The position numbers and the translations under genes were made by a program. Positions 11,633-22,016 of a stretch of DNA of 64,000 nt are shown here, piece by piece (within the stretch, counting starts at the first letter, position 1; each line of letters begins with the position of its first letter). This DNA comes from Triglochin maritima (lineage: Eukaryota > Streptophyta > Magnoliopsida > Alismatales > Juncaginaceae), in assembly GCA_963682175.1 (NCBI GenBank), contig OY821791.1, positions 18,442,542 through 18,506,541 on the forward strand, written 5' to 3'. A model generated the notes under the pieces. It was not told the DNA's origin. It saw nothing but the letters and a program-made list of their open reading frames with translations, and ran no database searches.

Positions 11633-13481
11633 TGTAATATCCTAAACCCTTATGTTTTGGGTTAATTGGTTTTTAGGTGGCTAATTGGATGATTTGGATG
11701 GAGGACTGGGATTGAGTTGGTGGACATGAGAAGAGAAGAGTATAGGTTGGTGGGTTTCTCTCTCTCTCTCTCTCTCTCATTTTCTCTCTCTCATTTTCTC
11801 TCTCTCTGTACTCTGATGCGCAGCAATCGGAGGCGCCGAAGAGAGTGGTTTTGGTGAGGCGAGGTGAAGCTCAAACATTCTCCCGAGTTGGATAGATCGT
11901 GGATCGTTTGGTTTGCCGCCGGAGTTTGGATTCGTGAGGGAAAAACTCGTTGTTGGATCTTCGAAGACTTCTTCAAGCCTTCAAGGTATGTCAAGCTTTA
12001 CTTTGATAGTCACTTATGCTTTCGTGAGTGTTGTAGTGGTCGATGGTAGGCCGGATGGCTCATCGGACTTGTGCAGCAGTTTTCTGCATTGTAACGGTCG
12101 ACCGGTAGTTTGGTTCGGTCGACCGGTTGTAGTGAAATTTTGGCATTATCTCTCGCACCGGTCGAACGATACCATTGGGTGGTCGACCGGTGGTGCATGT
12201 TGAGCGAGAAGATTGCTCTACTGGTGGGTTTCGGTCGAACGAGACCCCTTTGTCGTTCGACCGAAACACTGTTTTAAGTCGCTTGGGGTGTAGACCACAA
12301 TACGGTCGACCGCCTTAAGACTTCGTTCGACCGATGACTTAAAATAACTTAAAGTTTGTCCGACCATTTGATGGTTCGGTCGACCGGTGTACTTTGTTAT
12401 GAATTGGATTTTACTGCCCGTTTTCGGTCGACCGTCAATCTGATGTTGTTCGACCGTTTGTGCTTTTTATGCGGTAAGGGGTTTTGCTGGTGGGTTTCGG
12501 TCGAGCGGTTCCCCTTTGCTGTTCGACCGGTTGGCGGGTTTTTTGGTTGGGCCAGTCCTCTGGAGAGGGATTCGGTCGACCGGTTTGGTGTTTTTGTTCC
12601 ACCGTTTTGGTGCAGTTTTGTGTTTGTCTGGTGTTGTGGGACCAACTCAAGGGCAATGGGTCTCCGGCCTTTTTGGGGCAACGGTACAGACATTGCCGGC
12701 CTGAGAGTGATTCGTTGGTGTTATGGAGCTAGCTCAAAGGCTATGGGTCCCTGACCCTTGAGGGGCAACTCTACGGACATTGTTGGCCTGAGAGTGGTTC
12801 ATCGGATCAGCTTTGAAGGCAACGAGTCCCCGACCCTGGTGGGGCAACGGTACGGACATTGCCAGCTTGAGAGTGGTTCATCGGAGTAGCTTTGAAGGCA
12901 ACGGGTCCCCGGCCCTAGAGAGGCAACGGTACGGACATTGCCAGCCTGATAGTGATCCAGCGTTGTGTTGTAGACGAGGATGCTTCCGGTTGTGGTGCCT
13001 GAGGTACGTGTGAGGGTTGGGCTAGAGGACCCATGAGACCCGTTATTGTTTTGTGTCTACTGTCACAGTGAGAGTTCCCAGAGGCCCAGTGAGACGTTGA
13101 TGACTGTTTACTGCATTTCATATCATACATGCTTATGGATGTCGAGTTCATTTATTGTGATAGGAGTTTGGCATACGGGGTTTCCTTGTGGGAAACTCAG
13201 GCATAGTCATGTTTTATTTTAGGCCGTGAGCGGTGCTAGGAGGTGGTGACTGAGGAGGAGCGCGTTCGGAGTCAGATCCTGCTTTTCCTGTTTTTGAGGT
13301 CTTAGTGGTTATATGTACATTTCCCTTTAGCTTTTGTTGTAACCACACTCTTGAAACTCTCTGATATATATATATATATATTGTATATATGTTGGTGCAC
13401 CGGTTGCCTGTTTCTTTAGTAATATACTCGTGTTGTGTTATATTGAAAATTTTGAATTCTTCCGCTATTGAGGATGTTACA
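11633..13481 (+). repeat. 3' LTR of chromovirus C
   Basis: Begins TGTAATATCCTAAA after a PPT-like AAAGATGGTGGAT and ends GGATGTTACA, 1,849 bp. Contains a CT-rich microsatellite (about 11,757-11,812), seven exact GGTCGACC palindromes between 12,096 and 12,581, a block of 79-87-bp tandem repeats (12,632-12,963), and a TA repeat near 13,363. Short ORFs inside it are not supported as genes. Confidence 0.88.
12632..12963 (+). repeat. Four tandem 79-87-bp repeats in the chromovirus LTR
   Basis: Units start at 12,632, 12,719, 12,806 and 12,885. Each has GGCAA-G-GTC, CCCxGxCCC, GGGGCAAC-GTACGGACATTG, then GAGAGTG-TTC. The first two are about 87 bp and the last two about 79 bp. Confidence 0.8.
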
Positions 13482-14080
13482 AAAAGTGCTTCACCCGGTC
13501 GAGCGCTAGGCAGGCATCGGTCGACTGGTGGCCAAGGAATTTTGGGGTTTTGGAAAATCCGACCATTGTATAAAATGACAAGTCTAACGGTCAAATGACA
13601 TGTGTACACAGTAAAAAAAGGTACAACCGGTCGACCGATACAACACTAAAGGCTAACTGAAATAACTAACCCAATCGGTCGAACTGAGAACAAGTTCGGT
13701 CGACCGATTGACACATGCTGATTAGGTTTAGGTTTAAGTGTCTTCCGGTGTAAGTCTGGGTGACCTATTGAAGTCCAATTGATCTAAGATTTTGTGTGTG
13801 ACTTCTATAAGGAACCTAGTGTGTATGTGAGTAGATTTACTCTAGTATGCTCAAGTATACACAAGTTCCTAAGACTCAATTACAAATAAATTTACATTTC
13901 TTCAAAACCTTAGTTACATATCTTGACTTGAATTCCTTTCTTCCTTGAGTCTTGATCACTTGTTAATGTTAGCACAAAGAAATATATATGCTATGCATAA
14001 TGTGTGCTATTCTATTAGATTGTGATTAAGATTAGGTTGATTAAATAATCAAAATATGGATTAAGGCCTAAAAGCCAACA
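13482..14080 (-). repeat. 3' LTR of element I, partial
   Basis: Ends (plus sense) AAAGCCAACA, i.e. starts TGTTGGCTTT on the minus strand. Matches 21,903-22,016 plus 23,534-23,698 plus 30,083-30,401, which are pieces of the other LTR. It lacks both insertions found there, so it works as an empty-site reference. The rest was separated by chromovirus C. Confidence 0.85.
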
Positions 14081-14744
14081 ATCTCTCCCTTTTGGATAAT
14101 GACAACCTATATCTTAATAATCTTAGGTCTTGAAATTTAAAGAAGTAAACTACGCATGAAAATGCTCCTCCTATGAGTGTGCATAGTTTTTTTGTTCAAT
14201 TTTAAGCAAATTTCAAGTTCTTTACCCCTAATATTCTCTCCCCCTTTGACATCCATCAAAAATAAGATTTATGATGAAATTTATGATGTCTTTTTCTTGT
14301 AATGAAGTTGCTCCCCCTTAATTTTGCACTTCATTACTCTTTGTAGATAAAGATCTTCATTAAGCTCCCCCTATCAATATGGATTGGTATATTAAGCTCA
14401 ATTTTCTCCCCTTTGTGACCTCAATTTAAAATTATGACATATGAGCATGAGATGTTTTTCTCCCACTTTTAAGGATATGCAGTGGATGATACGTATGATA
14501 TGAAAATTAAGCATTCAATATCCTAGCTTGGAACCAAATTAACATGAATAAAGTGGATTGAAGATTTTACCCAACTTTTGATCCTCGAATTGGTTCTGAT
14601 CTTCTTTCGATGGTGCAACCGGCTTGAGATTTTGACATTAACAAAAATGGCCGGCCACCATCAATCTCTCATTTTCTAGGTACCTACAAGTGTAGATTTT
14701 GGTACCCATTTTTGTTTGGGTCCATTCAATTTAGCTTTTGGTAC
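14081..14744 (-). other. 3' non-coding region of element I
   Basis: No gene. T- and C-rich in plus sense, with several CTCCCCC-type tracts (purine-rich on the minus strand) that may include the PPT. The arrangement matches 18,740-19,461 of element O in reverse, so it belongs to the family. Confidence 0.6.
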
Positions 14745-15516
14745 TCATACCCAAGTGGATTTAGGTACCCAAACACTTGAGGTTCTTTTCATGGCAATAT
14801 GATGCTTTCCATTTATACTATCATGAACAAGATGGTTTTTAACATAAAAAGCATTATAGCCTAAACCATGCTTGTCTAATGATTGTCTTTGATTTCCTAT
14901 AAGCATATCAAGGTTTTTCTTGCCATTTGTGAATTTATGCAAATCATTAATCAAAGTTTCATTTGAACCATTTAGTTCACTATTTTTAAGCACAAAAGAT
15001 TCATTCATGCATTTTAGATTTTCAATCAAAGAAATGCACTTTTCATTCATTTCATGCATATGAATATAAAATTCAACAAATTTGTCATTCATGCAATTCA
15101 ACTTGTTCAATAATTTCTTGCTTTCAAGATATGATTTATCAAGTTTCTTAAGCAAGTCATTCTTATCATTTTCAAGCATATGACTATCAATGTCATGAGA
15201 TGAGTTGTGTTTAGCTTTCAATTTTCATTCTCATCTTTTAAGCATGCATTCTCCAAAATAATTTTATCAAGTTTATCAAGCAAATCATTTTTCTCATTTG
15301 AGATGGATTCATTTAAGCAATGTAGATCATGATTTACTTCTCTAGCTAACTTATTCTTTTGACAAAGTAGCTCATATCTTTCAACTAGCTCATGGAATAT
15401 GAGTCATTGCTAGAACTAGGGCTAGATGAACTAGATTCGGAAGATACCTCACTTTCTTCATCTATTGTTCCAATGAGGAATGTGTGGGCATCTTCTCCTT
15501 TGGATGAGCTTGATGA
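14745..15516 (-). pseudogene. Copia gag C-terminal part (element I)
   Basis: On the minus strand, a Ser/acidic stretch (SSSSKGEDAHTF, SSESSSSSPSSS; about 15,390-15,516) leads to a Lys/Asn/Leu-rich coiled-coil-like segment and then NGKKNLDMLIGNQRQSLDKHGLGYNAFYVKNH and repeated WVPKSTWV motifs. These are hallmarks of the C-terminal half of UBN2-type copia gag. The frame is broken at least once near 15,220. It continues the gag N-terminus at 20,488-20,937 beyond element O. No zinc knuckle was found. Confidence 0.75.
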
Positions 15517-17043
15517 TGTTGGCCTTTTGGCCTTAATCTATGTTTTGATGATTTAATCAACATAATCTTAATTATAATCAATGTAGAGTAGCACACATTA
15601 TGCATGACATATATATTGTATTGTGCAAACTTCTACAGGTGATCAAGACTCAAGAAAGAATGGAAATCAAGTCAAGACATGTAATCAAGCTCATTTGAAT
15701 ACATGTAATATGTATTTCTTTTGAGTCTTAGGAACTATGTGTACTTGAGCATACAAGGGTAAATAACCAATCAAACACACACTAGGTTCCTTGTAGAAGT
15801 CACACACAAAATTTCACAACATTTAGACTTCAATAGATCACCCAAACTAGGACCGGAAAATACTTAAACCAAACCTGAACTGCCAGTGCCAAATCGGTCG
15901 ACCAGAATGAGTTCTTTGTCCGACCGATTGGGTTTGTTAATACTGTTAGCCTCAGTGTTGAACCAGTCGACCGTTGCAAGCCTTTTGTTCGACCGTCTAC
16001 ACGTGTCTAGTGACCGTTAGACTTGTCTTATTCTACAACGGTCGAATTTCACAAAATCCCAAAATTAAGTCTTTCGGTCGACCGATATTTACTTAGCGGT
16101 TGACCGAATAAACATACTTTGGTCACCCTGAACACTCTAGAAGTTTCCATTCGAACGTATCCTAGAGTTAGGTCGACCGAAACTCATTTTCTCCTTAAAC
16201 CCAGAAGTGCCTGGAAATTTCCGGTTGAACCAACCATTCGCTTAGTTCGACCGATCCATCCTTTACCAGACCAAAACCCCCTGAACGGTCGACCGATCCC
16301 CAATTTAGTTTGACCGTTCACTTAAGTGAACTTAAGTTATAGCCAGATTTGACCGACCAGTATGACCGATTCGGTCAACCGAATTAGTTCTGAAATGTGA
16401 CAAGCACATCACTATTTTGTGTTTTTACACAAACTTTTCCTATACTTGTCCCAACAGCTATAACCCATCTATAGCTTATAAATAGAGTTGCCCAAACCTT
16501 GTTTAGACAACTCTCCCACTTTTATTTGTCTCCTACATTAGAGAGAAATCTCCAAACACTCACAAACTCAAAACCTTAACACTTTAGTCATAAATCCTAT
16601 TCTAATCAAGTGTGCACAAGTTTAGAGAGTGTTGTTCCACTCAAATTTGTTGTCAAAGTAACAAGAGTCTTGGTGAAAGCCTAAGACAAGAGTATAGACT
16701 TCGGTGAGAGTCCAAAGTGATCCTCTCGGATTGTGAGAGAAGAAGCCAAACTCGGCGAGGGTTGTCCGTGAGTTTGAAGACTTGTAAAAGGCATTGTCTC
16801 CCAGCCCAGAATGGGTAGCGGATAGTGAAGACAAGAGTGGAGCTCGAAGTGTCGAGCGGAGCTTGCAAGAGAGAACGTAGGCGGGTGGCCGAACCTCTGT
16901 AAAAATCCCCTAGTCCATTGTGGTTTGCATATTCCTCTTTACTTGTTTGCTTTGTTTTAAATTCCGTTGTGCATCTTTTATTGTTAAGCAAGTAGATAAT
17001 TAGTTTAAAAGTAATTAGAATTAGGACAATACATGATCCTATA
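15517..17043 (+). repeat. 5' LTR of element O
   Basis: Starts TGTTGGCCTTTTGGCC and ends near GATCCTATA before the PBS, about 1,527 bp. Contains GTCGACC/GTTCGACC-type motifs (15,895-16,380) and a TATAAATA box at 16,477-16,484. Small ORFs inside are not supported. Confidence 0.8.
16477..16484 (+). promoter_or_regulatory. LTR TATA box (element O)
   Basis: TATAAATA in the context GCTTATAAATAGAG within the copia LTR; the likely core promoter for the gag transcript. Confidence 0.55.
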
Positions 17044-17095
17044 TTTTGTATTAGAGCTTTGTGAGCTAAAATTACATACTTAATCGTATTTTAGC

Positions 17096-17992
17096 ATGAC
17101 TTCAACATCTAATTATGTAAATGGTCTTTGCACCACTAGGCCTCCTTTACTTAATGTGTCTAATTATGATTATTGGAAGAATATGATGAAAAATTTCCTA
17201 ATTTCTAATGACCTTAAGTATTGGATTTTCCTTCAAAATCCCTACACATCCCCAAATGAAGATGAATTAGCCTCCTTGTCTAGGGCCAAAATGAAAGATA
17301 TTGAAATGAATTCTAAGATTTTGAATATCTTGTATTGTGGCCTTAATGAGAGTGAATATAATAGAATTAGGGGTTGTGAAAGTGTATATGAAATATGTCA
17401 TAGATTGCAAATGCATCATGAGGGTGATAGCAAAACTAAGGAAAGTCACATTAGTCTCCTCATGCATAAATATGAGATTTTTTCTATGCAAATTGGTGAA
17501 AACATAAGAGAAATGAACACTCGCTTCACCGATATTATTAACTCTCTTTGTGTTCTTGGAAGAAAGATAAATGAAGGAGAGATGACAAGGAAGTTCCTCC
17601 GGTTGCTAAGCAAGGAATGGGAAGATAAAGTGGTCACAATCGAGGAAGCACACGACCTTTCCCTACTCAAGATGGAGGAGCTAATTGGAAACCTCAGGAC
17701 CTATGAGCTCCAAATAAGTCATCGAAAGGAGAAAGAAGCTTCCAAGAAGAGTCCAACCTTGGCATTACATGCAAATCTTGATGAACCAGGGAGGAAAGTT
17801 GAAGATGAGGACATTGAGGTCCTAGCCAAAGACTTCTTCAAGTACCTCAAGAAAGACAAGGGAGAAATAATGGAAAGAAGAGGTAGAAGAAGTGAGAAGA
17901 GGGAAAAGAAAAAGGAGAAGAAGAAGAGTGAGAATGAGAGAAAAGAAAAGGAGAAGAATAATGAGAGAAGGGAGAGGAGAAGAGAAAAGTAG
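17096..17992 (+). CDS. Copia gag N-terminal ORF (UBN2-type), element O
   Basis: 298 codons. Starts with the typical gag opening (RPPLLNVSNYDYWKNMMKNF; tissue of DUF4219/UBN2 type), followed by the UBN2 core: NILYCGL near codon 78, CESVYEICHRLQ, then MNTRFTDIINSL and RKFLRLLSKEWEDKVVTIEE. It ends in a very Lys/Glu/Arg-rich tail (about codons 250-298) that stops at TAG 17,990. The normal gag frame probably shifts inside the purine-rich run, because more gag follows at 18,312. Gag forms particles; here it would lack its C-terminal half. Sirevirus-like affiliation is possible but not certain. Confidence 0.78.
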   Translation: MTSTSNYVNGLCTTRPPLLNVSNYDYWKNMMKNFLISNDLKYWIFLQNPYTSPNEDELASLSRAKMKDIEMNSKILNILYCGLNESEYNRIRGCESVYEICHRLQMHHEGDSKTKESHISLLMHKYEIFSMQIGENIREMNTRFTDIINSLCVLGRKINEGEMTRKFLRLLSKEWEDKVVTIEEAHDLSLLKMEELIGNLRTYELQISHRKEKEASKKSPTLALHANLDEPGRKVEDEDIEVLAKDFFKYLKKDKGEIMERRGRRSEKREKKKEKKKSENERKEKEKNNERRERRREK

Positions 17993-18311
17993 AATAGCAA
18001 GAGAAGAGGAAGGAAGGAGGAAGCTCACAAAGCTACATGGGATGATTCACAATCACCATCATCATCATCCTCCTCTTTGCAAAGTAGAAGAGAGGTTGCT
18101 CATTCATGCTTCAGGCTATTGAAGATGATCAAAGTGAGGTAAACTCTAACTCTTGTTCTACTAAATCTTATTCATGCTCTACTAAGTCACATGATAGTGA
18201 TAGCTCATGCTCCAAAGAAGAAACATATACACATGATGAGCTTCAAATGCATTCCATGACTTAGTTAAACAATATGAGATCATTTGTGAAAAGAACAAAA
18301 ATGCTAGAAAG

Positions 18312-18650
18312 TTGATAAATGATCTCCAAAGTCAAATTGAAATATGCATGAATGAGAAAAATGAGGTGATTGCTAGACATGAAACTAATGCATTAAAACT
18401 TGATAGTCTAAAAGAAACACCTATAGTTGTTGTGCAATTAAATCTTCACGCTTGCAATGTGCAATTAAGAAAAGATCTAGAAAAGATCACAAATGGAACT
18501 AAGATGCTTAACATGATTTTAGGAAGTCAAAGACAATCTTTGCAAAAACATAGTTTAGGATATAATGATTCATATGTTAAAAACCATGTAATTCATACAA
18601 CTTTGAATGAAAAGCACTTTGTTGTAAAGCATAACTCTTCAAGTGTGTGA
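18312..18650 (+). pseudogene. Copia gag C-terminal fragment, element O
   Basis: Continues gag after a gap with stops and frameshifts (17,993-18,311). It has a coiled-coil-like opening (MINDLQSQIEICMNEKNE), then LNMILGSQRQSLQKHSLGYNDSYVKNH, ending at a TGA at 18,648. Just beyond the stop, WVPK motifs continue to about 18,740. No zinc knuckle or protease follows. Confidence 0.75.
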
Positions 18651-18740
18651 GCTCCAAAAATCAAAATGGTTTGGGTTCCCAAAGCAAATGTTCAAGGACC
18701 CAAATTTGTTTGGGTACCTAAATCTACACTTGTAGGTGCT

Positions 18741-19461
18741 TGAAGAGGGATATCGGTGGTGACCGGGCAAACTTGCAAAGTCAAATTCAAAGCCGGTTGC
18801 AGTACCGAATGAAGATTGGAACCAATTGGAGGATCAAGTTGGGTAAAATTATTCTATCCTCTACATTCATATTAGATTGGTTCTAATCTAGGATAAATTG
18901 AATGCTAAATTGTCATATCTTTATCGCATTCTTTGATCAATTAGGATATGCTTCATGTAAATCATTAAAAGGAAAAAAAAATGATTTTGATGCCTAATTG
19001 AAATTGTACTCATTGCATATCTTGTAAATTTGAAACACATCCATTGCTAAAGTGTCAAATCTCTTAATGGATGTCAAAAAGGGAGTTAATACATCACATG
19101 CTCATATGTCACATTTGCTTGATGTTAAAAGGGGAGAATAGAATTGAACTAAATTGAAATATTATATTCATATTGATAGAGGAAGCTTATTGAATATCAT
19201 ATACATAAGGTAATGAAGTTCAAAATTTAGGGGGAGCAACTTCATTACAAGAATTTCGGGGGAGAAATAAAATTTCATGGTAAATCTTATTTTTAATGGA
19301 TGTCAAAGGAGGAGAGATTATTAAGGGGAGTTAACTTGAAATTTGATTAAAATTGAATAAAAACTATGCACATCCATAGGGAGAGCATTAATATGCATAA
19401 TTTACATTTAGAAATTTCAAGTATTAAGATATAGGTTGCCATCATAAAAAAATGGTGAGAT
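18741..19461 (+). other. 3' non-coding region of element O
   Basis: No gene. Contains several GGGGGAG / GGGGAGAA purine tracts (about 19,078-19,332) and the terminal purine run AAAAAAATGGTGAGA immediately before the 3' LTR (likely PPT). Homologous in reverse to 14,081-14,744. Confidence 0.65.
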
Positions 19462-20490
19462 TGTTGGCTTTTTGGCCTTAATCTATGTTTTGATGATTTA
19501 ATCAACCTAATCTTAATTATAATCAATGTAGAGTAGCACACATTATGCATGACATATATATTGTATTGTGCTAACTTCTACAGGTGATCAAGACTCAAGG
19601 AAGAAAGGAAATTAAGTCAAGACATGTAATCAAGCTCATTTGAAGATATGTAAGTTGTATTTCTTTTGAGTCTTCGGAACTATGTGTACTTGAGCATACA
19701 AGAGTAAATAACCAATCAATCAGACACTAGGTTCATTGTAGAAGTCACACACAAAATTTCAAAATATTTGGACTTCAATAGATCAACCAAACAAGGACCG
19801 GAAAAATACTTAAACCAAACATGAACTGCCAGTGCAAAATCGATCGACCGGAATGAGTTCTTCGTTCGATTGATTGGGTTTGTTAATACTATTAGCCTGA
19901 GTGTTGAACCGGTTGACCGTTGCAAGCCTTTTGTTCGACCATCTACATGTGTCTATTGACCGTTAGACTTGTCTTATTCTACAACGGTCGGATTTCTCAA
20001 AACCCCAAAATTATTAGTCTTTCGGTTGACCGATATTTACTTAGCGGTTGACTGATCAAACATACTTTGGTCACCTTGAACACTCTGGAAGTTTCCGGTC
20101 GAACGTCTCCTAGAGTTAGGTCGACCGAAACTTATTTTCTCCTTGAACTCAGAAGTGCCTGGAAATTTCCTGTCGAACCAACCATTCACTTAGTTCGACC
20201 AATCCATCCTTTACCAAACCAAAACCCCGTGAACGGTCGACCGATCCCAAATTTAGTTCGACCATTCACTTAAGTGAACTTAAGTTATAGCCAAATTTGA
20301 CTGACCGGTATGACCGATTCGGTCGACCGAATTAGTGCTGAACCTCTGTAAAAATTTCCGAGTCCATTGTGGTTTGCATATTCCTCTTTACTTGCTTGCT
20401 TTGTTTTAAATTCCACTGTGCATCTTTGATTGTTAAGCAAGTAGGTAATTATTTTAAAAGTGATTAGAATTAGGATCATACACGATCCTA
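19462..20490 (+). repeat. 3' LTR of element O with an internal deletion
   Basis: Starts TGTTGGCTTTTTGGCC and ends CACGATCCTA. About 1,029 bp against about 1,527 bp for the 5' copy: at about 20,340 it jumps from TTAGTGCTGAA to CCTCTGTAAAAAT, skipping about 500 bp present at 16,390-16,890, including the TATA region. The many substitutions suggest an old insertion compared with N. Confidence 0.8.
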
Positions 20491-20937
20491 CTGAAGAGGA
20501 GTATGATGTAGAGGTGTTCTTATCCATCTCTCTTGAGCTTCATCAATTGAGCTAGATTCTCTTTCACTCCCGGTTGATGATTCGCCATTGTCACCATACT
20601 TAGCTTGAAGAGTTTGCCAAATATCATGTGCACTTTCACAAGAAGAGACATGGTCAAAAAGTTCATACTTAAGTGCACAATGTAATACGTTCACAATCTT
20701 GGCATTCAAGCAAGCCAATTTCTCCTCTTCTAAACTCCATTCTTTATAATTGTATTTAGGCATACCATATGGAGTTATGATCATGGACCACATATCTAAA
20801 TTAGTCATGGATTTTAAGTATATCTCTATTTTACTTTTCCATGAACAAAAATTTGTTCCATCAAAATATGGTGGTCTAGAGGAGCATGTAGGCGATTCTA
20901 AATCATAAGAGGTGGATGTGGATGCAATCCCGTCCAT
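20488..20937 (-). pseudogene. Copia gag N-terminal fragment (element I)
   Basis: Minus-strand frame starting 14 codons before SPTCSSRPPYFDGTNFCSWK. PPYFDGTNFCSWK is the classic start of UBN2 copia gag, and LHCALKYELFDHVSSCESAHDIWQTLQAKYG is its central helix region. It runs out of gag homology after TGSERESSSIDEAQE, ends at the junction with O, and resumes at 15,516. The part corresponding to the middle of UBN2 in element O is missing, so this gag is internally deleted. Confidence 0.77.
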
Positions 20938-20972
20938 GCTTACTACGATTAAGTAGATAATTTAAGCAGCTA

Positions 20973-20985
20973 GGCCCTGATACCA
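20973..20985 (-). other. Primer binding site of element I (tRNA-Met type)
   Basis: On the minus strand TGGTATCAGGGCC follows the 5' LTR by two bases. TGGTATCAGAGC is the usual copia PBS complementary to initiator tRNA-Met. Confidence 0.75.
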
Positions 20986-20987
20986 AT

Positions 20988-22016
20988 TATAGGAACGTAC
21001 ATGACCCTAATTATCAAATCAATTTTATGTTAATCTCTACTTAAACAAACAACATTTGCAGCACAATTAATAAGACAAGTAGAGACTAGAAACAATGCAA
21101 ACCACACAATGCACGGGGGATTTTACAGAGGTTTGACACTTCGATCTCCACTCATGTCTTCATTATCCGCTCCCCGTTCTTGGTCGGGAGAATACCTTTA
21201 CAATCTTCAAGCTCAGGATCAACCCTCGTCGAGCTTGGCTCCTCTTCTCACAACCCGAGAAGGATCACTTCGGGCTTTCACCGAAGTCTTTACAAGTTGC
21301 CTCGGGCTTTCACCAAGATCTCTGCTTCTTTGACAATAAGGTTGAGTGGATGACACACTTTCTAACTTGAGAACACATAGAGTATGATTGGAATTTGATC
21401 TAAAGTTTGGAAAGTTTGGCTTGGAGAGTAGGATTTGGGGAATCAAGGTTTGGGAGGTTTCTCTTAGATGTGTATGACAATTTGTAGTGTAAGAGTTGTT
21501 GAACTAAGTCTTGGTAACATCTATTTATAAGCTCCCAAGGTGTTATAACCATTGTGATTTAAGTGGTAAGTGTTTGTGTAAGAGACAAACAAGAAAAGCT
21601 AAGGTCACTGTTCGGGACAAATTCGGTCGACCGAATCAGGCAAACTGGTCGACCGTTTCCTTAAGTTTAAGAAAACGATTCAAACAGTCAAGCAATCGGT
21701 CAAACCAACTTGAGTTATAACTCAAATTCACTTAAGTGAACAGTCGAACAAAATCGTGGGTCGATTTACCTTTCAGGGAGTTTTGGCCAGACAAAAGATA
21801 AACGGTCGAACTCAAGGAATGGTCTTGTTCGACCGAAAATTAACATGCACTTTGGGCTTTAACTATGGTCAACCAGAAACTCCAGTAAGTTCTGGATGAC
21901 CAAAAGTGCTTCATCCGGTCGACCGCTAGGCAGACATCCGTCGACCGGTGGCCAAGTAATTTTGGGGTTTTGGAAAATCCGACCGTTGTATAAAATGACA
22001 AGTGTAACGGTCAAAT
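20988..22016 (-). repeat. 5' LTR of element I, segment 1 of 3
   Basis: U5-side part of the minus-strand 5' LTR, adjacent to the PBS. It continues at 23,534 after the solo LTR; CAAAT (22,012-22,016) is the target duplication. Contains GGTCGACC-type motifs at about 21,625-21,950. Confidence 0.8.

Larger units (their letters stand above)
8319..13481 (+). mobile_element. Element C: decayed Tekay/Del-like chromovirus, 3' part
   Basis: Order is protease C-terminus, RT, RNase H, integrase, chromodomain-like tail, PPT and a 1,849-bp LTR, the Ty3/gypsy order. The left part (gag, protease active site, 5' LTR) is cut off by the insertion of B. The coding region has nonsense codons and frameshifts in every domain. 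The right flank is copia LTR sequence whose uninterrupted relative is at 21,903 onward, showing that C inserted into element I. Confidence 0.87.
15517..20490 (+). mobile_element. Element O: plus-strand copia element with gag but no pol
   Basis: 5' LTR 15,517-17,043, a degenerate tRNA-Met-type PBS just after it (TTGTATTAGAGCTTTG near 17,046), gag at 17,096-18,650, a 3' non-coding region, and 3' LTR 19,462-20,490. No pol domain lies between gag and the 3' LTR. Same family as element I, opposite orientation, inserted inside I's gag. I could not find a clean 5-bp target duplication (GATGA on the left, CTGAA on the right). Confidence 0.82.

Noticed and set aside
11757..11812. CT-rich run, and other microsatellites (AAT at 3353, TA at 13,363, TTTA at 26,112)
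   Set aside because: Ordinary simple repeats inside LTRs or element 3' regions; noted but not treated as findings.
12356..12754. 132-codon ORF in the C LTR and overlapping frames
   Set aside because: Open only because of the repetitive GGTCGACCG sequence; low complexity, no start context or homology.
17719..18028. Minus-strand ORFs rich in Leu, Phe and Ser that look like membrane proteins
   Set aside because: They are the antisense of the purine-rich Lys/Glu/Arg tail of copia gag.
15512..20495. Possible target duplication of element O (GATGA / CTGAA)
   Set aside because: The two flanks do not match, and the 3' end of the LTR is not sharply defined, so no duplication is claimed.
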